A stretch of DNA of 64,000 nucleotides from Chloroflexota bacterium (GTDB lineage: Bacteria; Chloroflexota; UBA4733), in assembly GCA_023381895.1 (NCBI GenBank), contig JAMCTA010000136.1, positions 1-64,000 on the forward strand, given 5' to 3'. This document shows, in pieces, positions 8,435 to 16,971 of the stretch. Position 1 is the stretch's first letter, and every line of letters starts with the position of its first letter. Both the position numbers and the translations under genes were made by a program. Below the pieces are notes generated by a model that ran no database searches, was not told the origin of the DNA, and worked only from the letters and a program-made list of their open reading frames with translations.

Positions 8435-9031
8435 GTGAAGGCGTTCTTTTTTACAGTGCTTGGAGCCGTCGTGGTGGTTGTCATCGTAGTAGCCGTGGGG
8501 GGCTCAAGAGTACCGGCCCCAAGAAAGCAGGTGAATACTCCGACGGCCGGCGCTTCGCAATCGAGCACAACTGCGGGCGCTACACAGCAAGCGGATAGGA
8601 AGCTGGACGCTTTCTTAGCCACGGTGACAGCTGTGCCATCGGGGCAGCACAAGCCAGTGTCGATCAGTCTCAGCGACAGCGAGCTCCTTGCGCTCTTGCG
8701 TCAGGTCATGCCGTCGCAGCCACGGTACAACCTCCAGCTCTCGGGGCTGTCGACTACCCCCGAGGGTGTTGTCGTGGAGGGCTCAGGAGCTCTCGGTGGC
8801 TTTCAGGTGCCGGTTCAAGGACTGGCGGATGTGAGCGCCGATGCAGGGGCGCTGCAGGTGACACTGACGCAGCTCACAGCGGCTGGCGTACCCGTACCGT
8901 TGAGTACCCGAACCAGCCTGCAGTCGGCGATTAATCGCCGACTGCAGAATGAGCGATCTTTGCTTCCGCTTGATGTGGCACAGGTGACGCTTGGGAGCCA
9001 CGTGATCACCTTGAGTGGCGTCACTCGCTAG
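8435..9031 (+). CDS. single-pass membrane-anchored protein of unknown function
   Basis: A 198-residue protein from a GTG start. It has a hydrophobic anchor at about 3-23, a Thr/Ser/Ala-rich low-complexity linker (25-52), then a roughly 140-residue extracellular domain predicted to alternate strands and turns. The domain vaguely recalls LmeA/DUF2993-like lipid-binding folds, but I see no diagnostic motif. It lies 36 bases after the PBP gene, so an envelope role linked to cell-wall synthesis is plausible. The coding sequence contains a perfect 30-bp palindrome (8918-8947), described separately. It converges on hisG. Confidence 0.7.
   Translation: MKAFFFTVLGAVVVVVIVVAVGGSRVPAPRKQVNTPTAGASQSSTTAGATQQADRKLDAFLATVTAVPSGQHKPVSISLSDSELLALLRQVMPSQPRYNLQLSGLSTTPEGVVVEGSGALGGFQVPVQGLADVSADAGALQVTLTQLTAAGVPVPLSTRTSLQSAINRRLQNERSLLPLDVAQVTLGSHVITLSGVTR
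8918..8947. repeat. perfect 30-bp palindrome inside a coding sequence
   Basis: Fifteen-base arms with no loop, each arm reading CTGCAGTCGGCGATT. The symmetry breaks at the flanking bases 8917 and 8948. It lies near the 3' end of the membrane-anchored protein gene and encodes the peptide LQSAINRRLQ. The reverse strand, read in the matching frame, encodes the same peptide. No T-run follows, so it is not an ordinary terminator. Confidence 0.9.
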
Positions 9032-9063
9032 AGCCTTGTGGCTTGCTCAGTCGACCTGTAGGG

Positions 9064-10113
9064 CTAGCGCTGGTCGTCTCTGGGACTATTGACACGCAGG
9101 CGTCCCAGCAGTGCTTGGTACGAGAGGCAATACCGGCCATACACGTAGCGTTCTGGGCTTGCTGTAATGCCAGTTCCCCCGACCTCGCGGAAATGTCGAA
9201 TCGCAGCGAGAAGCCGATCACTCGGGACCACGACGGTGACGGCATACCACGAGCAGCCATCACGGTCTCTGCTGAAAACTGGTGCGACTGTCGGACCTTG
9301 GAGTCCGGCAAGCTCAGGTCGCTGCCAGATGTGCTCCGCAACAACCTCTGCAGTCTCCCCCTGTACGTTGGCCACGATGCTGATGAGGCCTCGGGCGGCC
9401 TTTCGTGCCTCGATCATCTCGAGCAGAGTGGAAAGAGATTCTAGCTTCTCAGGATGGCGGCGAAGACTCTCGAGGTTGGCGACGAGACACTGCACGGCGT
9501 CGATGACGAGGCCACCCTCGATTGTCTTGAGGCGGTTCTCTCGCAGGCTCGTTCCCGTGGATGTCAGAGTGCTCACTGCATCAGCGTAGCCCATCGTCGG
9601 TGCGCTCTCGACAGCGCCTGGCTGCTCAATGACCTCCACATAATAGATCCCTCGACGATGGAGGAAGCGGCGTGTCAAGTTTGGCCAATCACTCGCGATA
9701 CGCAGAGTGCGCGATCGATCTCGAAAGCGAACGCTGAGATCGGCCAGATCGTGAATAGTCCAGACGTCTATCCAAGCATCTGGTACGGCGATGACGAGGT
9801 TAGCTTGGAGAAAGCCGAGATCATGCATAATGACGGCGGCGCGCTCATCATCCTCTTCGCCGCGTTCAAAGAGCGAGTCTGTGCCCGTGATACCAACGTC
9901 GACAGTGCCATCACGGAGCTTCTCGGGAATCTCACTGGAGTGATCGAATACGACGGTGATGTCAGGAAGCGCCGCGATGCTTGCGACGTACTGGCGTGGA
10001 TTGGGGCGAGCGACGTGGAGACCACAGTCGTCGAGAAATGTGAGTGTATCTTCGTAGGGACGGCCCTTGCTTGGAAGGGCTAGTCGGAGAGGACTATGGA
10101 TCACGCTGTGCAT
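9064..10113 (-). CDS. hisG: ATP phosphoribosyltransferase, long form
   Basis: Catalyses the first step of histidine synthesis, joining ATP and PRPP. The 349-residue protein starts with LRLALPSKGRPYEDT, has the GITGTDSL segment, and the PRPP-site region GYADAVSTLTSTGTSL. A C-terminal domain of about 75 residues, with the VGGTGI motif, matches the HisG_C regulatory domain that allows histidine inhibition without a HisZ subunit. The ATG at 10113 overlaps the stop of the upstream HisRS-family gene and follows a GAGGAG site. A GTG three bases earlier is possible. Length is somewhat above the usual 290-300. Confidence 0.93.
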   Translation of the reverse strand: MHSVIHSPLRLALPSKGRPYEDTLTFLDDCGLHVARPNPRQYVASIAALPDITVVFDHSSEIPEKLRDGTVDVGITGTDSLFERGEEDDERAAVIMHDLGFLQANLVIAVPDAWIDVWTIHDLADLSVRFRDRSRTLRIASDWPNLTRRFLHRRGIYYVEVIEQPGAVESAPTMGYADAVSTLTSTGTSLRENRLKTIEGGLVIDAVQCLVANLESLRRHPEKLESLSTLLEMIEARKAARGLISIVANVQGETAEVVAEHIWQRPELAGLQGPTVAPVFSRDRDGCSWYAVTVVVPSDRLLAAIRHFREVGGTGITASPERYVYGRYCLSYQALLGRLRVNSPRDDQR

Positions 10114-11651
10114 CACTCCTCTTGGAACGCGGAGCGCCCACGTTGCTCTAGGTCCGAGAGTTGAAGATGTCGTGTAGTTGTGCTACCGAGACGTCGAACG
10201 CTCATGGAACGCGTCTGTTCCTCTTCGGGGCCGACGGCAATGAGCCAGGTTGCTTGCTTCCGCGTACCCGCATTGACCGATGCACTGGCACTGCGGGAAA
10301 TGCAGTCGATCTCCGCACGAAGTTCCTGGCGGCGGCAGGCCTGAGCAACCAGAAAGGCGTACGCATAGGTCTCGCCGATAGGCGTGATGAATGCATCGGG
10401 GGGTGCAACGTGGGCGAGCGCTCCCGCGGCGGATTGAGACAGGAACAGGCGTTCGAGACCCCACGAGCAGCCGAGCGCTCGAACAGGCGTGCGCGCACCT
10501 AAGGCAAGCGCAAGGTCATCGTAGCGTCCTCCACCGCATAGCTGATCCTCTGCCCCGCCAGTGTTGCCGTAGATCTCGAATACCATCCCTGTGTAGTACT
10601 GCAGCCCGCGACCCAGCGACAGGTCGATAGTGGTGGTGTTCCAGGGAAAGCCGAGTGAGTCGAGTAGGGAGCAGACCTCCTCCAATTCATGCAGACTGTC
10701 TTCAGGCAAGTGGTAGCGAGCGAGGAGTGTTGCTGCTTCCCGAAGTGCTCGCTGAGGTGGGCCGGCGAGCGCGCTTAACTCTTGAATGAAGCTCATCGCC
10801 CGCTCTATCTTGGGGCGCTGATTACCTGTGCGAAGACGCTCAAGTAGCCGATCGACAATCTCTTCGGGATCGCGTCCTCCTCCGACTGCGGTATTGATCG
10901 ATCCGAGAAGGCTGCGCACCAAGAGGATCGCATCGCTTCGAGGCAGCTGTGCAAGTGCCGCCTGAACCCGTGGATCGTCCGGCGAAGGCACCAAGCTAGC
11001 CCCAATCAGATGGTTTTGCTGTTGGTTCTCGCTGATGCCGAGCACGTCGAGGAGGGCATTGTAGCCGCTAGAGCGTTTCTTCATGGTCTCAAGACCCTGA
11101 AGAAGAATTGACTCTGTCCGGCCATCGACCTCGAGCGCACGGAGGAAGCTCAGCACGATGCCAAGGTGACCAATGACGAGGCGAGCCGGGCTGAGTCCCA
11201 GTACAGAAGGTACTTCCATTGCGAGCCAGAGAAGTTCAGTATCGGCATAGGGTGCATCTGCGCCAATAACCTCTACTCCGACTTGTGTGAACTGACGATA
11301 GCGCCCACGCTGAGGACGCTCATAGCGGAAGACTGGCCCGGAATACGACAGACGTGCAGGTAACACAGAGCCGGCTGCACTGTCGAGAAACACACGGAGC
11401 ACTGATGCCGTAAGCTCTGGACGAAGTGCGAGTCGTCGACCACCGAGATCAGTGAACGTATACATGCGGGCGTTGATGTCGGCCCCGAGCTTCCGCTGGA
11501 ACAATTCAGAATGCTCGAGAACAGGAGCCTCGATCTGCTGGAAGCCGTAACGTGCGAAGTGAGCGAGTAGTGTCTGGTTGAGGCGCCCAAGTTGAGCAGC
11601 CTCTACTGGTGGATGGTCGAGCATGCCACGCACGCGTTCGACCGGATGCAT
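10113..11651 (-). CDS. histidyl-tRNA synthetase family protein (HisS, or HisZ-like)
   Basis: A 512-residue class II synthetase-fold protein. Motif 2 is visible (SYSGPVFRYERPQRG, then YRQFTQVGVEV). So are the HisRS-specific loop as RGLQYYTGMVFE, the motif 3 core GLERL, and a C-terminal anticodon-binding domain of about 95 residues. The catalytic arginine and tyrosine of the HisRS loop are kept, but the usual Asp of RGLDYYTG is Gln. About 90 residues more than E. coli HisRS are inserted between motif 2 and that loop. Coupling to hisG suggests either a HisZ regulator or the real HisRS. The long-form HisG and complete anticodon domain favour HisRS. The ATG at 11651 fits family N termini and has a G-rich site upstream. 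Confidence 0.8.
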   Translation of the reverse strand: MHPVERVRGMLDHPPVEAAQLGRLNQTLLAHFARYGFQQIEAPVLEHSELFQRKLGADINARMYTFTDLGGRRLALRPELTASVLRVFLDSAAGSVLPARLSYSGPVFRYERPQRGRYRQFTQVGVEVIGADAPYADTELLWLAMEVPSVLGLSPARLVIGHLGIVLSFLRALEVDGRTESILLQGLETMKKRSSGYNALLDVLGISENQQQNHLIGASLVPSPDDPRVQAALAQLPRSDAILLVRSLLGSINTAVGGGRDPEEIVDRLLERLRTGNQRPKIERAMSFIQELSALAGPPQRALREAATLLARYHLPEDSLHELEEVCSLLDSLGFPWNTTTIDLSLGRGLQYYTGMVFEIYGNTGGAEDQLCGGGRYDDLALALGARTPVRALGCSWGLERLFLSQSAAGALAHVAPPDAFITPIGETYAYAFLVAQACRRQELRAEIDCISRSASASVNAGTRKQATWLIAVGPEEEQTRSMSVRRLGSTTTRHLQLSDLEQRGRSAFQEE

Positions 11652-11715
11652 GTCACCCCCCTCACGGCGACTGAGTGTACCATCGGTCGTGCCCCGAGTT
11701 ACCGCCGTGTGCGGC

Positions 11716-12747
11716 TCAGGGTTGAGGACTACGGGCAAGCCATACAATGTACCGATTCGTTTGGGCAAGCCGTTCAACGGCGCTAAAAGCACTATACAGC
11801 GCTGATTCGTACGCCTGGAAGGAGTTGCCAACCACGTAGACTCGCCCTTGAGGCATCGTGAGGTGAGTGCTGGCCCCCTGAATCATCTCGAGAGCGATGC
11901 GGCGAGTGGTACCACGAGCACCGTGGAAGGGCGGATTTATGGCGATCACGTTGAACTTGTCGTGTCCAATACCCTCATAGACGTCACTGAGAATGATCGA
12001 GACATTGTCCAAGTTATTGGCCCGCGTGTTGTGGCGAGCAAGTACGATAGCTTGAGGTGATGCATCCGTCATCACGATGCGGCTCCGGGGCGCCAGCTTG
12101 GCGGCGATGATTCCGACGATTCCTGAGCCGCACCCCAAGTCGAGGAAGGACTCCCCATCCACGATGCTGAGATGCTCGAGGAGAAGACGTGTTCCCGCAT
12201 CAACTGCTCGGCCGGAGAAGACACCTTCCTGCACGCGGAGCGTGACGGTAATGCCGCGGAGGGTGACAGTGGTCTCATGGCTTGGGAGAGGCTCTGGTAC
12301 GGGGAGCATTGCAGGTCGAGTTGCAGCGTAGAGACGTCTTGCGGGCGCGCGTCCCTCAAGGCGCGGCGGCGCACCGAGCATTTCAAGCATGCCTGCGAAC
12401 GTCTGAATACCCTTGTGCGTGCTTCCTTCGAGATACATCTGGCCGCTTGGCGCTGTCGCAGCCGCGAGACGTTCGATGACGCCACGCGTGTAGGCATTGC
12501 CGCGGACTGCGCAACCATCGGTGTCGAGTAAGGCTGCAATAAATGGGGCACCTGGGAGAGGATAGTCGTTGCTCTCTAGCACGATGGTGATGTGCTCAGC
12601 AGAGTGTCCGGATAGACCTCTTTGGAGCGATGTATACTCCCGCGCTGTAGGGGCTAGGGCTGTGATGTGTATGCTGGGATTGGCATCATCCAGGGCAATG
12701 AGTGCTTCGATGTTTGTCGTGTGTCCTACCAATATGCTGCTATGCAC
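11716..12747 (-). CDS. class I SAM-dependent methyltransferase, RsmC/RlmG-like
   Basis: A 343-residue protein with an N-terminal degenerate methyltransferase-like half and a C-terminal catalytic half. The latter carries the SAM-binding LDLGCGSGIVG and the catalytic NPPF motif (AINPPFHG), typical of N2-guanine rRNA methyltransferases that modify 16S (RsmC) or 23S (RlmG) rRNA. The two-domain length fits RsmC/RlmG. The start is a GTG at 12747 without a clear ribosome-binding site. It lies 64 bases upstream of the HisRS-family gene on the same strand. The exact target nucleotide cannot be read from sequence. Confidence 0.8.
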   Translation of the reverse strand: MHSSILVGHTTNIEALIALDDANPSIHITALAPTAREYTSLQRGLSGHSAEHITIVLESNDYPLPGAPFIAALLDTDGCAVRGNAYTRGVIERLAAATAPSGQMYLEGSTHKGIQTFAGMLEMLGAPPRLEGRAPARRLYAATRPAMLPVPEPLPSHETTVTLRGITVTLRVQEGVFSGRAVDAGTRLLLEHLSIVDGESFLDLGCGSGIVGIIAAKLAPRSRIVMTDASPQAIVLARHNTRANNLDNVSIILSDVYEGIGHDKFNVIAINPPFHGARGTTRRIALEMIQGASTHLTMPQGRVYVVGNSFQAYESALYSAFSAVERLAQTNRYIVWLARSPQP

Positions 12748-12907
12748 TGGTAGATGCAGCGACTTGATAGCAAGTTGAAGACCGTGCCTAGCCAGAATTC
12801 ACCCCTTGACCATATGCTGAGACGATTTTCCAGGTGTAGACAGCACACCAGGCGCGACTACACTCTACCTCACAAGCTAATCACCCCATACAAGAAAGGA
12901 TTCGACC

Positions 12908-14650
12908 GTGCCGATCTCTGAGGAGCGGCGTCGTCAACTACGAAGCCAGCGTCTGCGCAGCGTCAACCGTCAGGGAGATGCCCTGCGCATGGCGATGGAC
13001 TGGGATGTGGACGATCTCTCCAAGCCGCAAGTCCTGGTTGAGACAACCGAAGGAAGTTCCCATCCGAGTGGCTATCACTTGGGGTCTGCTGCAGAACGAG
13101 TGATGGCGGGCATTCTTGAGGAAGGAGGCAAGCCAGGGAAATTCTACTGTACAGATATCTGCGATGGTGTGGCTCAGGCGCACGATGGCAGCTCCTATTC
13201 ATTAGTGTCGCGCGAGATCATCGCTGCCATGATGGAGATTCACGCGCGCGCCCACCCTCACGATGCCATCGTGGCGATCACGTCCGGCGATAAGGGCGTC
13301 CCCGCACACCTCCAGGCAATCGCACGGATAAACCTACCGACCATCGTCGTGCCTGGCGGCACGCAACTGAGCGGCCCAGACTTGCTCTCGTCAGACTGGC
13401 TCTATCCTATGGGGGCGGACTATGACGAGGGTAAGATTACTGAGGACGTGCTACTCTCGGCGCAGAAGACCGCTTGCCCGACGTGCGGCGCCTGCCAGTT
13501 TATGGGCTCGGCGAGCACTGGCCAAATTATCGCGGAAGCCCTGGGCATGACGCTGCCTGGAGCTGCGATTACTCCTGCCGTACTGAACTCGTACTACCGC
13601 ATGGCTCACGAGTCAGGGCGGCAGATACTCGCCCTACTCGATCGGGATATTCGTCCTCGCGACATCATGACAGCTGATGCCTTCTACAATGCAATGGTTC
13701 TCCATGCGGCGATCAGCGGTTCAACGAATACATTGCTCCACGTTCCTGCCATTGCGCGTGAGCTCGGTATCGAAGTCACGGCCAGGATGTTCGATGAAAT
13801 TGGCCGTAAGGTTCCGGTGTTGACGAACACAAAGACTTCAGGACTCTATCCCGTCGAGTATCTCTGGTATGCGGGAGGTGTACCTGGCCTGATGCTAGAG
13901 CTGAAGGAGTTTCTCCGGCTGGATGCGCTCACGGTCACCGGGAAGCGGCTCGGAGAGAATCTCGATGATCTGCAGAAGACGTCCTTCTTCCTCGAGGGGA
14001 AGGGCTACCTCGCGAATCACCGTCTCACCCAGCGGCACGTGCTCCGGTCGATTGACAACCCTCTCAAGACCGGGGGGACGATTGCCGTGCTGGAGGGCAA
14101 TCTCGCGCCCGAGGGAGCAGTGATGAAACACGCGGCCGCCGATCCTTCAATGCACGAGCACGCTGGCCCCGCGCTTGTGTACAACTGCGAAGAAGATGCC
14201 ATCAAAGGCATCTTGGCGCACGAAGTGAAGCCTGGAGATGTCATGGTAATTCGGAATGAAGGTCCGCGGCAGGCTGGTATGCCAGAGATGTACTTCAGCA
14301 CGGCCATTCTTTCCTCTCGCCCGGAACTAGCCACGAGTACTGCAATTGTGACGGACGGACGCTTCAGCGGCGCTACGAAGGGCCCCTGTGTTGGTCATGT
14401 GTCTCCAGAAGCGGCTGTGGGAGGACCCTTGGCCCTGGTTGAGAATGGTGACCTCATTGAAATCAGCGTCAGCCGGCGGCGGCTCGACCTCGTCGGCATC
14501 GTCGGCCAGCGGCGCACGCCAGAAGAGATCGAGCAAGTATTGCGGGAGCGCCGTTCGCGCTGGGTAACGCCAGCACCACAGCACCCATCCGGAGTGCTGT
14601 CCTTGTTCTCGCGTGCCGCCTCGAGCACAGCGGAGGGGGCCCACTTCTAG
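12908..14650 (+). CDS. IlvD/Edd-family dehydratase (divergent; dihydroxy-acid or sugar-acid dehydratase)
   Basis: A 580-residue iron-sulfur dehydratase family protein. Family landmarks are DGVAQAHDG, SLVSREIIA, CPTCGAC (190-196), GSTNTLLH, TDGRFSGATKG and GHVSPEA. The cysteine of the usual NCDK motif, a cluster ligand in IlvD and Edd, is glycine here (SGDKG, 126-130). Cysteines at 81 and 85 (YCTDICDG) are unusual. Divergence from IlvD suggests a sugar-acid dehydratase such as xylonate or arabonate dehydratase, but substrate cannot be assigned. The start follows AGAAAGGA. It is a single-gene unit ended by a strong hairpin terminator. Confidence 0.82.
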   Translation: MPISEERRRQLRSQRLRSVNRQGDALRMAMDWDVDDLSKPQVLVETTEGSSHPSGYHLGSAAERVMAGILEEGGKPGKFYCTDICDGVAQAHDGSSYSLVSREIIAAMMEIHARAHPHDAIVAITSGDKGVPAHLQAIARINLPTIVVPGGTQLSGPDLLSSDWLYPMGADYDEGKITEDVLLSAQKTACPTCGACQFMGSASTGQIIAEALGMTLPGAAITPAVLNSYYRMAHESGRQILALLDRDIRPRDIMTADAFYNAMVLHAAISGSTNTLLHVPAIARELGIEVTARMFDEIGRKVPVLTNTKTSGLYPVEYLWYAGGVPGLMLELKEFLRLDALTVTGKRLGENLDDLQKTSFFLEGKGYLANHRLTQRHVLRSIDNPLKTGGTIAVLEGNLAPEGAVMKHAAADPSMHEHAGPALVYNCEEDAIKGILAHEVKPGDVMVIRNEGPRQAGMPEMYFSTAILSSRPELATSTAIVTDGRFSGATKGPCVGHVSPEAAVGGPLALVENGDLIEISVSRRRLDLVGIVGQRRTPEEIEQVLRERRSRWVTPAPQHPSGVLSLFSRAASSTAEGAHF

Positions 14651-14656
14651 CACAGG

Positions 14657-14700
14657 GTGAATGCGGCCTCACGGTCCCGTGAGGCCGCATTCACCTTCTT
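14657..14700 (+). terminator. strong hairpin terminator after the dehydratase gene
   Basis: A perfect 18-base-pair inverted repeat (14657-14674 and 14677-14694) with a two-base loop, followed by the pyrimidine tail CTTCTT. It starts seven bases after the dehydratase stop. The tail is short of a full U-run but the stem is long and GC-rich. Confidence 0.85.
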
Positions 14701-14759
14701 GTCCTGCCGGGCTGGGCTCCGTGCTCTTCGAGGAGCGGACCGTGCCTGCTCCCTAAATT

Positions 14760-14854
14760 GACTAGAGCGCCGGTCAAGTAGTGTCCTCTGCCGGAGGCGG
14801 CCCATCCGATCTCTCCCCAGGGGCGCCCGTGATTACTTGACCGATGTTCTAGAC
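14760..14854. repeat. short element bounded by imperfect 21-bp inverted repeats
   Basis: Left arm 14760-14780 and right arm 14834-14854 are inverted copies matching at 17 of 21 positions. The inner 10 bases (CGGTCAAGTA and its complement) are identical and there is a second block CTAGA/TCTAG outside. The 53 bases between the arms are GC-rich and carry no gene. The right arm overlaps the last codons of uvrC. It could serve as a bidirectional or uvrC terminator, or be a miniature inverted-repeat element. Confidence 0.55.
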
Positions 14855-16723
14855 GTGTCCAAGCGTGAACTTAAGACGCTGGGCAAGGGTTGGTGTAACT
14901 CCGGGGATCTGCGTGAGCTCTGCAATCGATGCGCTGGCAACCCCCTCTGATGAGCCGAACCGGCGTAGGAGTTGCTGCTTCCGCTTCGGACCGATCCCTG
15001 TAACTGAGTCGAGGAGGGAACGCATTCCTGAGCGCTGGCGCTGCTGTCGGTGAAATGTGATTGCGAAGCGGTGGGTCTCATCGCGGATACGCTGGACCAG
15101 ATGGAGAGCGGCACTCGTGCGCGGGAGGAGGATTGACGCGCTCCGATCCGGTAGGAAGATCTCCTCTTGCTGCTTGGCGAGCGCGACAATTGGCACCTTA
15201 TCTGCCAGCCGGAGCTCCTCTAGGGCTTTGCAAGCTGCATTGAGCTGGCCTTTTCCGCCGTCGACGATGACGAGGTCAGGAAGTGCTCCCCAACCGCTGT
15301 CTTCCGATGATGACTCATCACGGTCATCCTCATTGTCCTTGACGAATCGGAGAAAGCGGCGTCGAATGATTTCTCCCATAGATTGGAAGTCATTGGGACC
15401 TTGAACGGTCTTGATCTTGAACCTGCGATACTCCTGCTTGGCTGGCTGCCCGTCGATGAACACCACCATAGCTGCAACCGGATCAGAGCCCTGGATATTC
15501 GAGTTGTCATAACATTCGATCCTATGGGGAAACCGGGGCAGCTGGAGAGTAGTTCCGAGCGTTCCTGCTGCTTCAACGGTTCGCTGGCGATTGGAGAGCC
15601 AACGTGCCCGTTCCTCCTGCAGATCCTGCGTAGCGTTTTCGCTGGCGAGCTGGATAAGCTGACGTTTTTCCCCACGTTGAGGACTGGTGAGCTGCACGCG
15701 GCGGCCGGCGAGTGTTCGCAGCCACTCTTGTAGCACGTCGGTTTCCTCGACTGGAACTGGCAATAAGACGTGCGGCGGAATAGTCGCGGCTCTCGGATAG
15801 TATTGCTGGAGAAACGCGGTGATAATCTCGGCATCTGATGCTTCCGGCGGAGCATCGATGAGGAAGCGGTCGCTGCCCACCACCTTGCCACCGCGAACAC
15901 TGACAATCTCGACACAGGCTCCTTGCGCGTCTCTAGCCAGGCCGATTCCGTCGATGTCCTCTTGCTTCGGGGATACAACGCGCTGGCGTTCGATGACGCG
16001 CTGCACAGACCGAAGCTGATCACGCAAACGCGCGGCGCGCTCGAATTCCATCTCTTCGGCGGCTTCCACCATCTCTCGCTCAAGAGAACGCACGATACGC
16101 TCAGAACGTCCTTCCAGAAAGAGACAGACCTGTTCAATAGTCTGACGGTATTGCGCTCGAGAGATCGTGCCGTTGCAGGGGGCGAAGCAGCGATGGATGT
16201 GGAACTCCAGGCAAGGACGAAAGCTCGGATCGATCGAAGATGCACTCAGCGGAAGCTCGCAGGAGCGGTAGGGAAAGAGGCGGCGGATGAGGCTCAGCGT
16301 CCCATTCAGTGACTTGGAGCTGGCAAAGGGGCCAAAGTAGCGTGCCCCATCACGCTCCACTCGCCGCACGCGCTCGACGCGTGGGTAGTCTTCTTGCACC
16401 GTGATGCGAAGGTAGGGATATTGCTTGTCATCACGCAACCGCACGTTGTAACGTGGGCGGTGCTCCTTGATGTAGTTCGACTCGAGTATGAAGGCTTCAA
16501 GCTCGTTGCGAGCGATAATGTAGTCAAAGTCTGCGATGCGTTCGACCAGGCTCCTGATGCGTGGGGAAAGCCCTTCAGGAGCCTGAAAATACGAGCGCAC
16601 ACGATTGCGGAGCACAGCTGCCTTTCCAACATAGATGATGGTGCCATCAGCATCCTTCATCAGATAGATGCCTGGCTTCTGTGGAAGATCGGCAAGACGC
16701 TGTGAGAGAAGGCCTGAATTCAT
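14849..16723 (-). CDS. uvrC: excinuclease ABC subunit C
   Basis: Makes the dual incisions around bulky lesions with UvrA and UvrB. From the ATG at 16723 the protein has 624 residues. The GIY-YIG domain opens it (PGIYLMKDADG, then IIYVGKA). A UvrB-interacting UVR motif follows near 205-240. Then comes the RNase H-like endonuclease domain (ECYDNSNIQGSDPVAAMVVF, VDGGKGQLNAA, FAITFHR). A C-terminal helix-hairpin-helix pair ends in IPGVTPTLAQRL. All domains and length are standard. The start has two adjacent ATGs (16726, 16723). uvrB lies 14 kb away, also on the minus strand. Confidence 0.96.
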   Translation of the reverse strand: MNSGLLSQRLADLPQKPGIYLMKDADGTIIYVGKAAVLRNRVRSYFQAPEGLSPRIRSLVERIADFDYIIARNELEAFILESNYIKEHRPRYNVRLRDDKQYPYLRITVQEDYPRVERVRRVERDGARYFGPFASSKSLNGTLSLIRRLFPYRSCELPLSASSIDPSFRPCLEFHIHRCFAPCNGTISRAQYRQTIEQVCLFLEGRSERIVRSLEREMVEAAEEMEFERAARLRDQLRSVQRVIERQRVVSPKQEDIDGIGLARDAQGACVEIVSVRGGKVVGSDRFLIDAPPEASDAEIITAFLQQYYPRAATIPPHVLLPVPVEETDVLQEWLRTLAGRRVQLTSPQRGEKRQLIQLASENATQDLQEERARWLSNRQRTVEAAGTLGTTLQLPRFPHRIECYDNSNIQGSDPVAAMVVFIDGQPAKQEYRRFKIKTVQGPNDFQSMGEIIRRRFLRFVKDNEDDRDESSSEDSGWGALPDLVIVDGGKGQLNAACKALEELRLADKVPIVALAKQQEEIFLPDRSASILLPRTSAALHLVQRIRDETHRFAITFHRQQRQRSGMRSLLDSVTGIGPKRKQQLLRRFGSSEGVASASIAELTQIPGVTPTLAQRLKFTLGHV

Positions 16724-16971
16724 CATCTGTATCGAAAAGTATACGGGCGCCGCATCTCGGCGGCACGCCATTGGCTCGCCGGCAAATCGTTCGACGAGCG
16801 TTGAGAGAGGATGCCTCGTCCTGAGACTGCGATGGTCTGTTACTTGCTCCAGTGAACCCTTGGGCTGATCTGTACGTTGTATGCGCGGGTGCGATACTAT
16901 ATCGAGTCCCTTGGGTGTGGCTGGTTGAGGTGACTGGGCGCTGAGGGCGAGGGAATTAGGGGAGGGGTGAC

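Noticed and set aside
9454..10083. 209-residue plus-strand frame opposite hisG
   Set aside because: Antisense shadow of hisG with no recognisable features.
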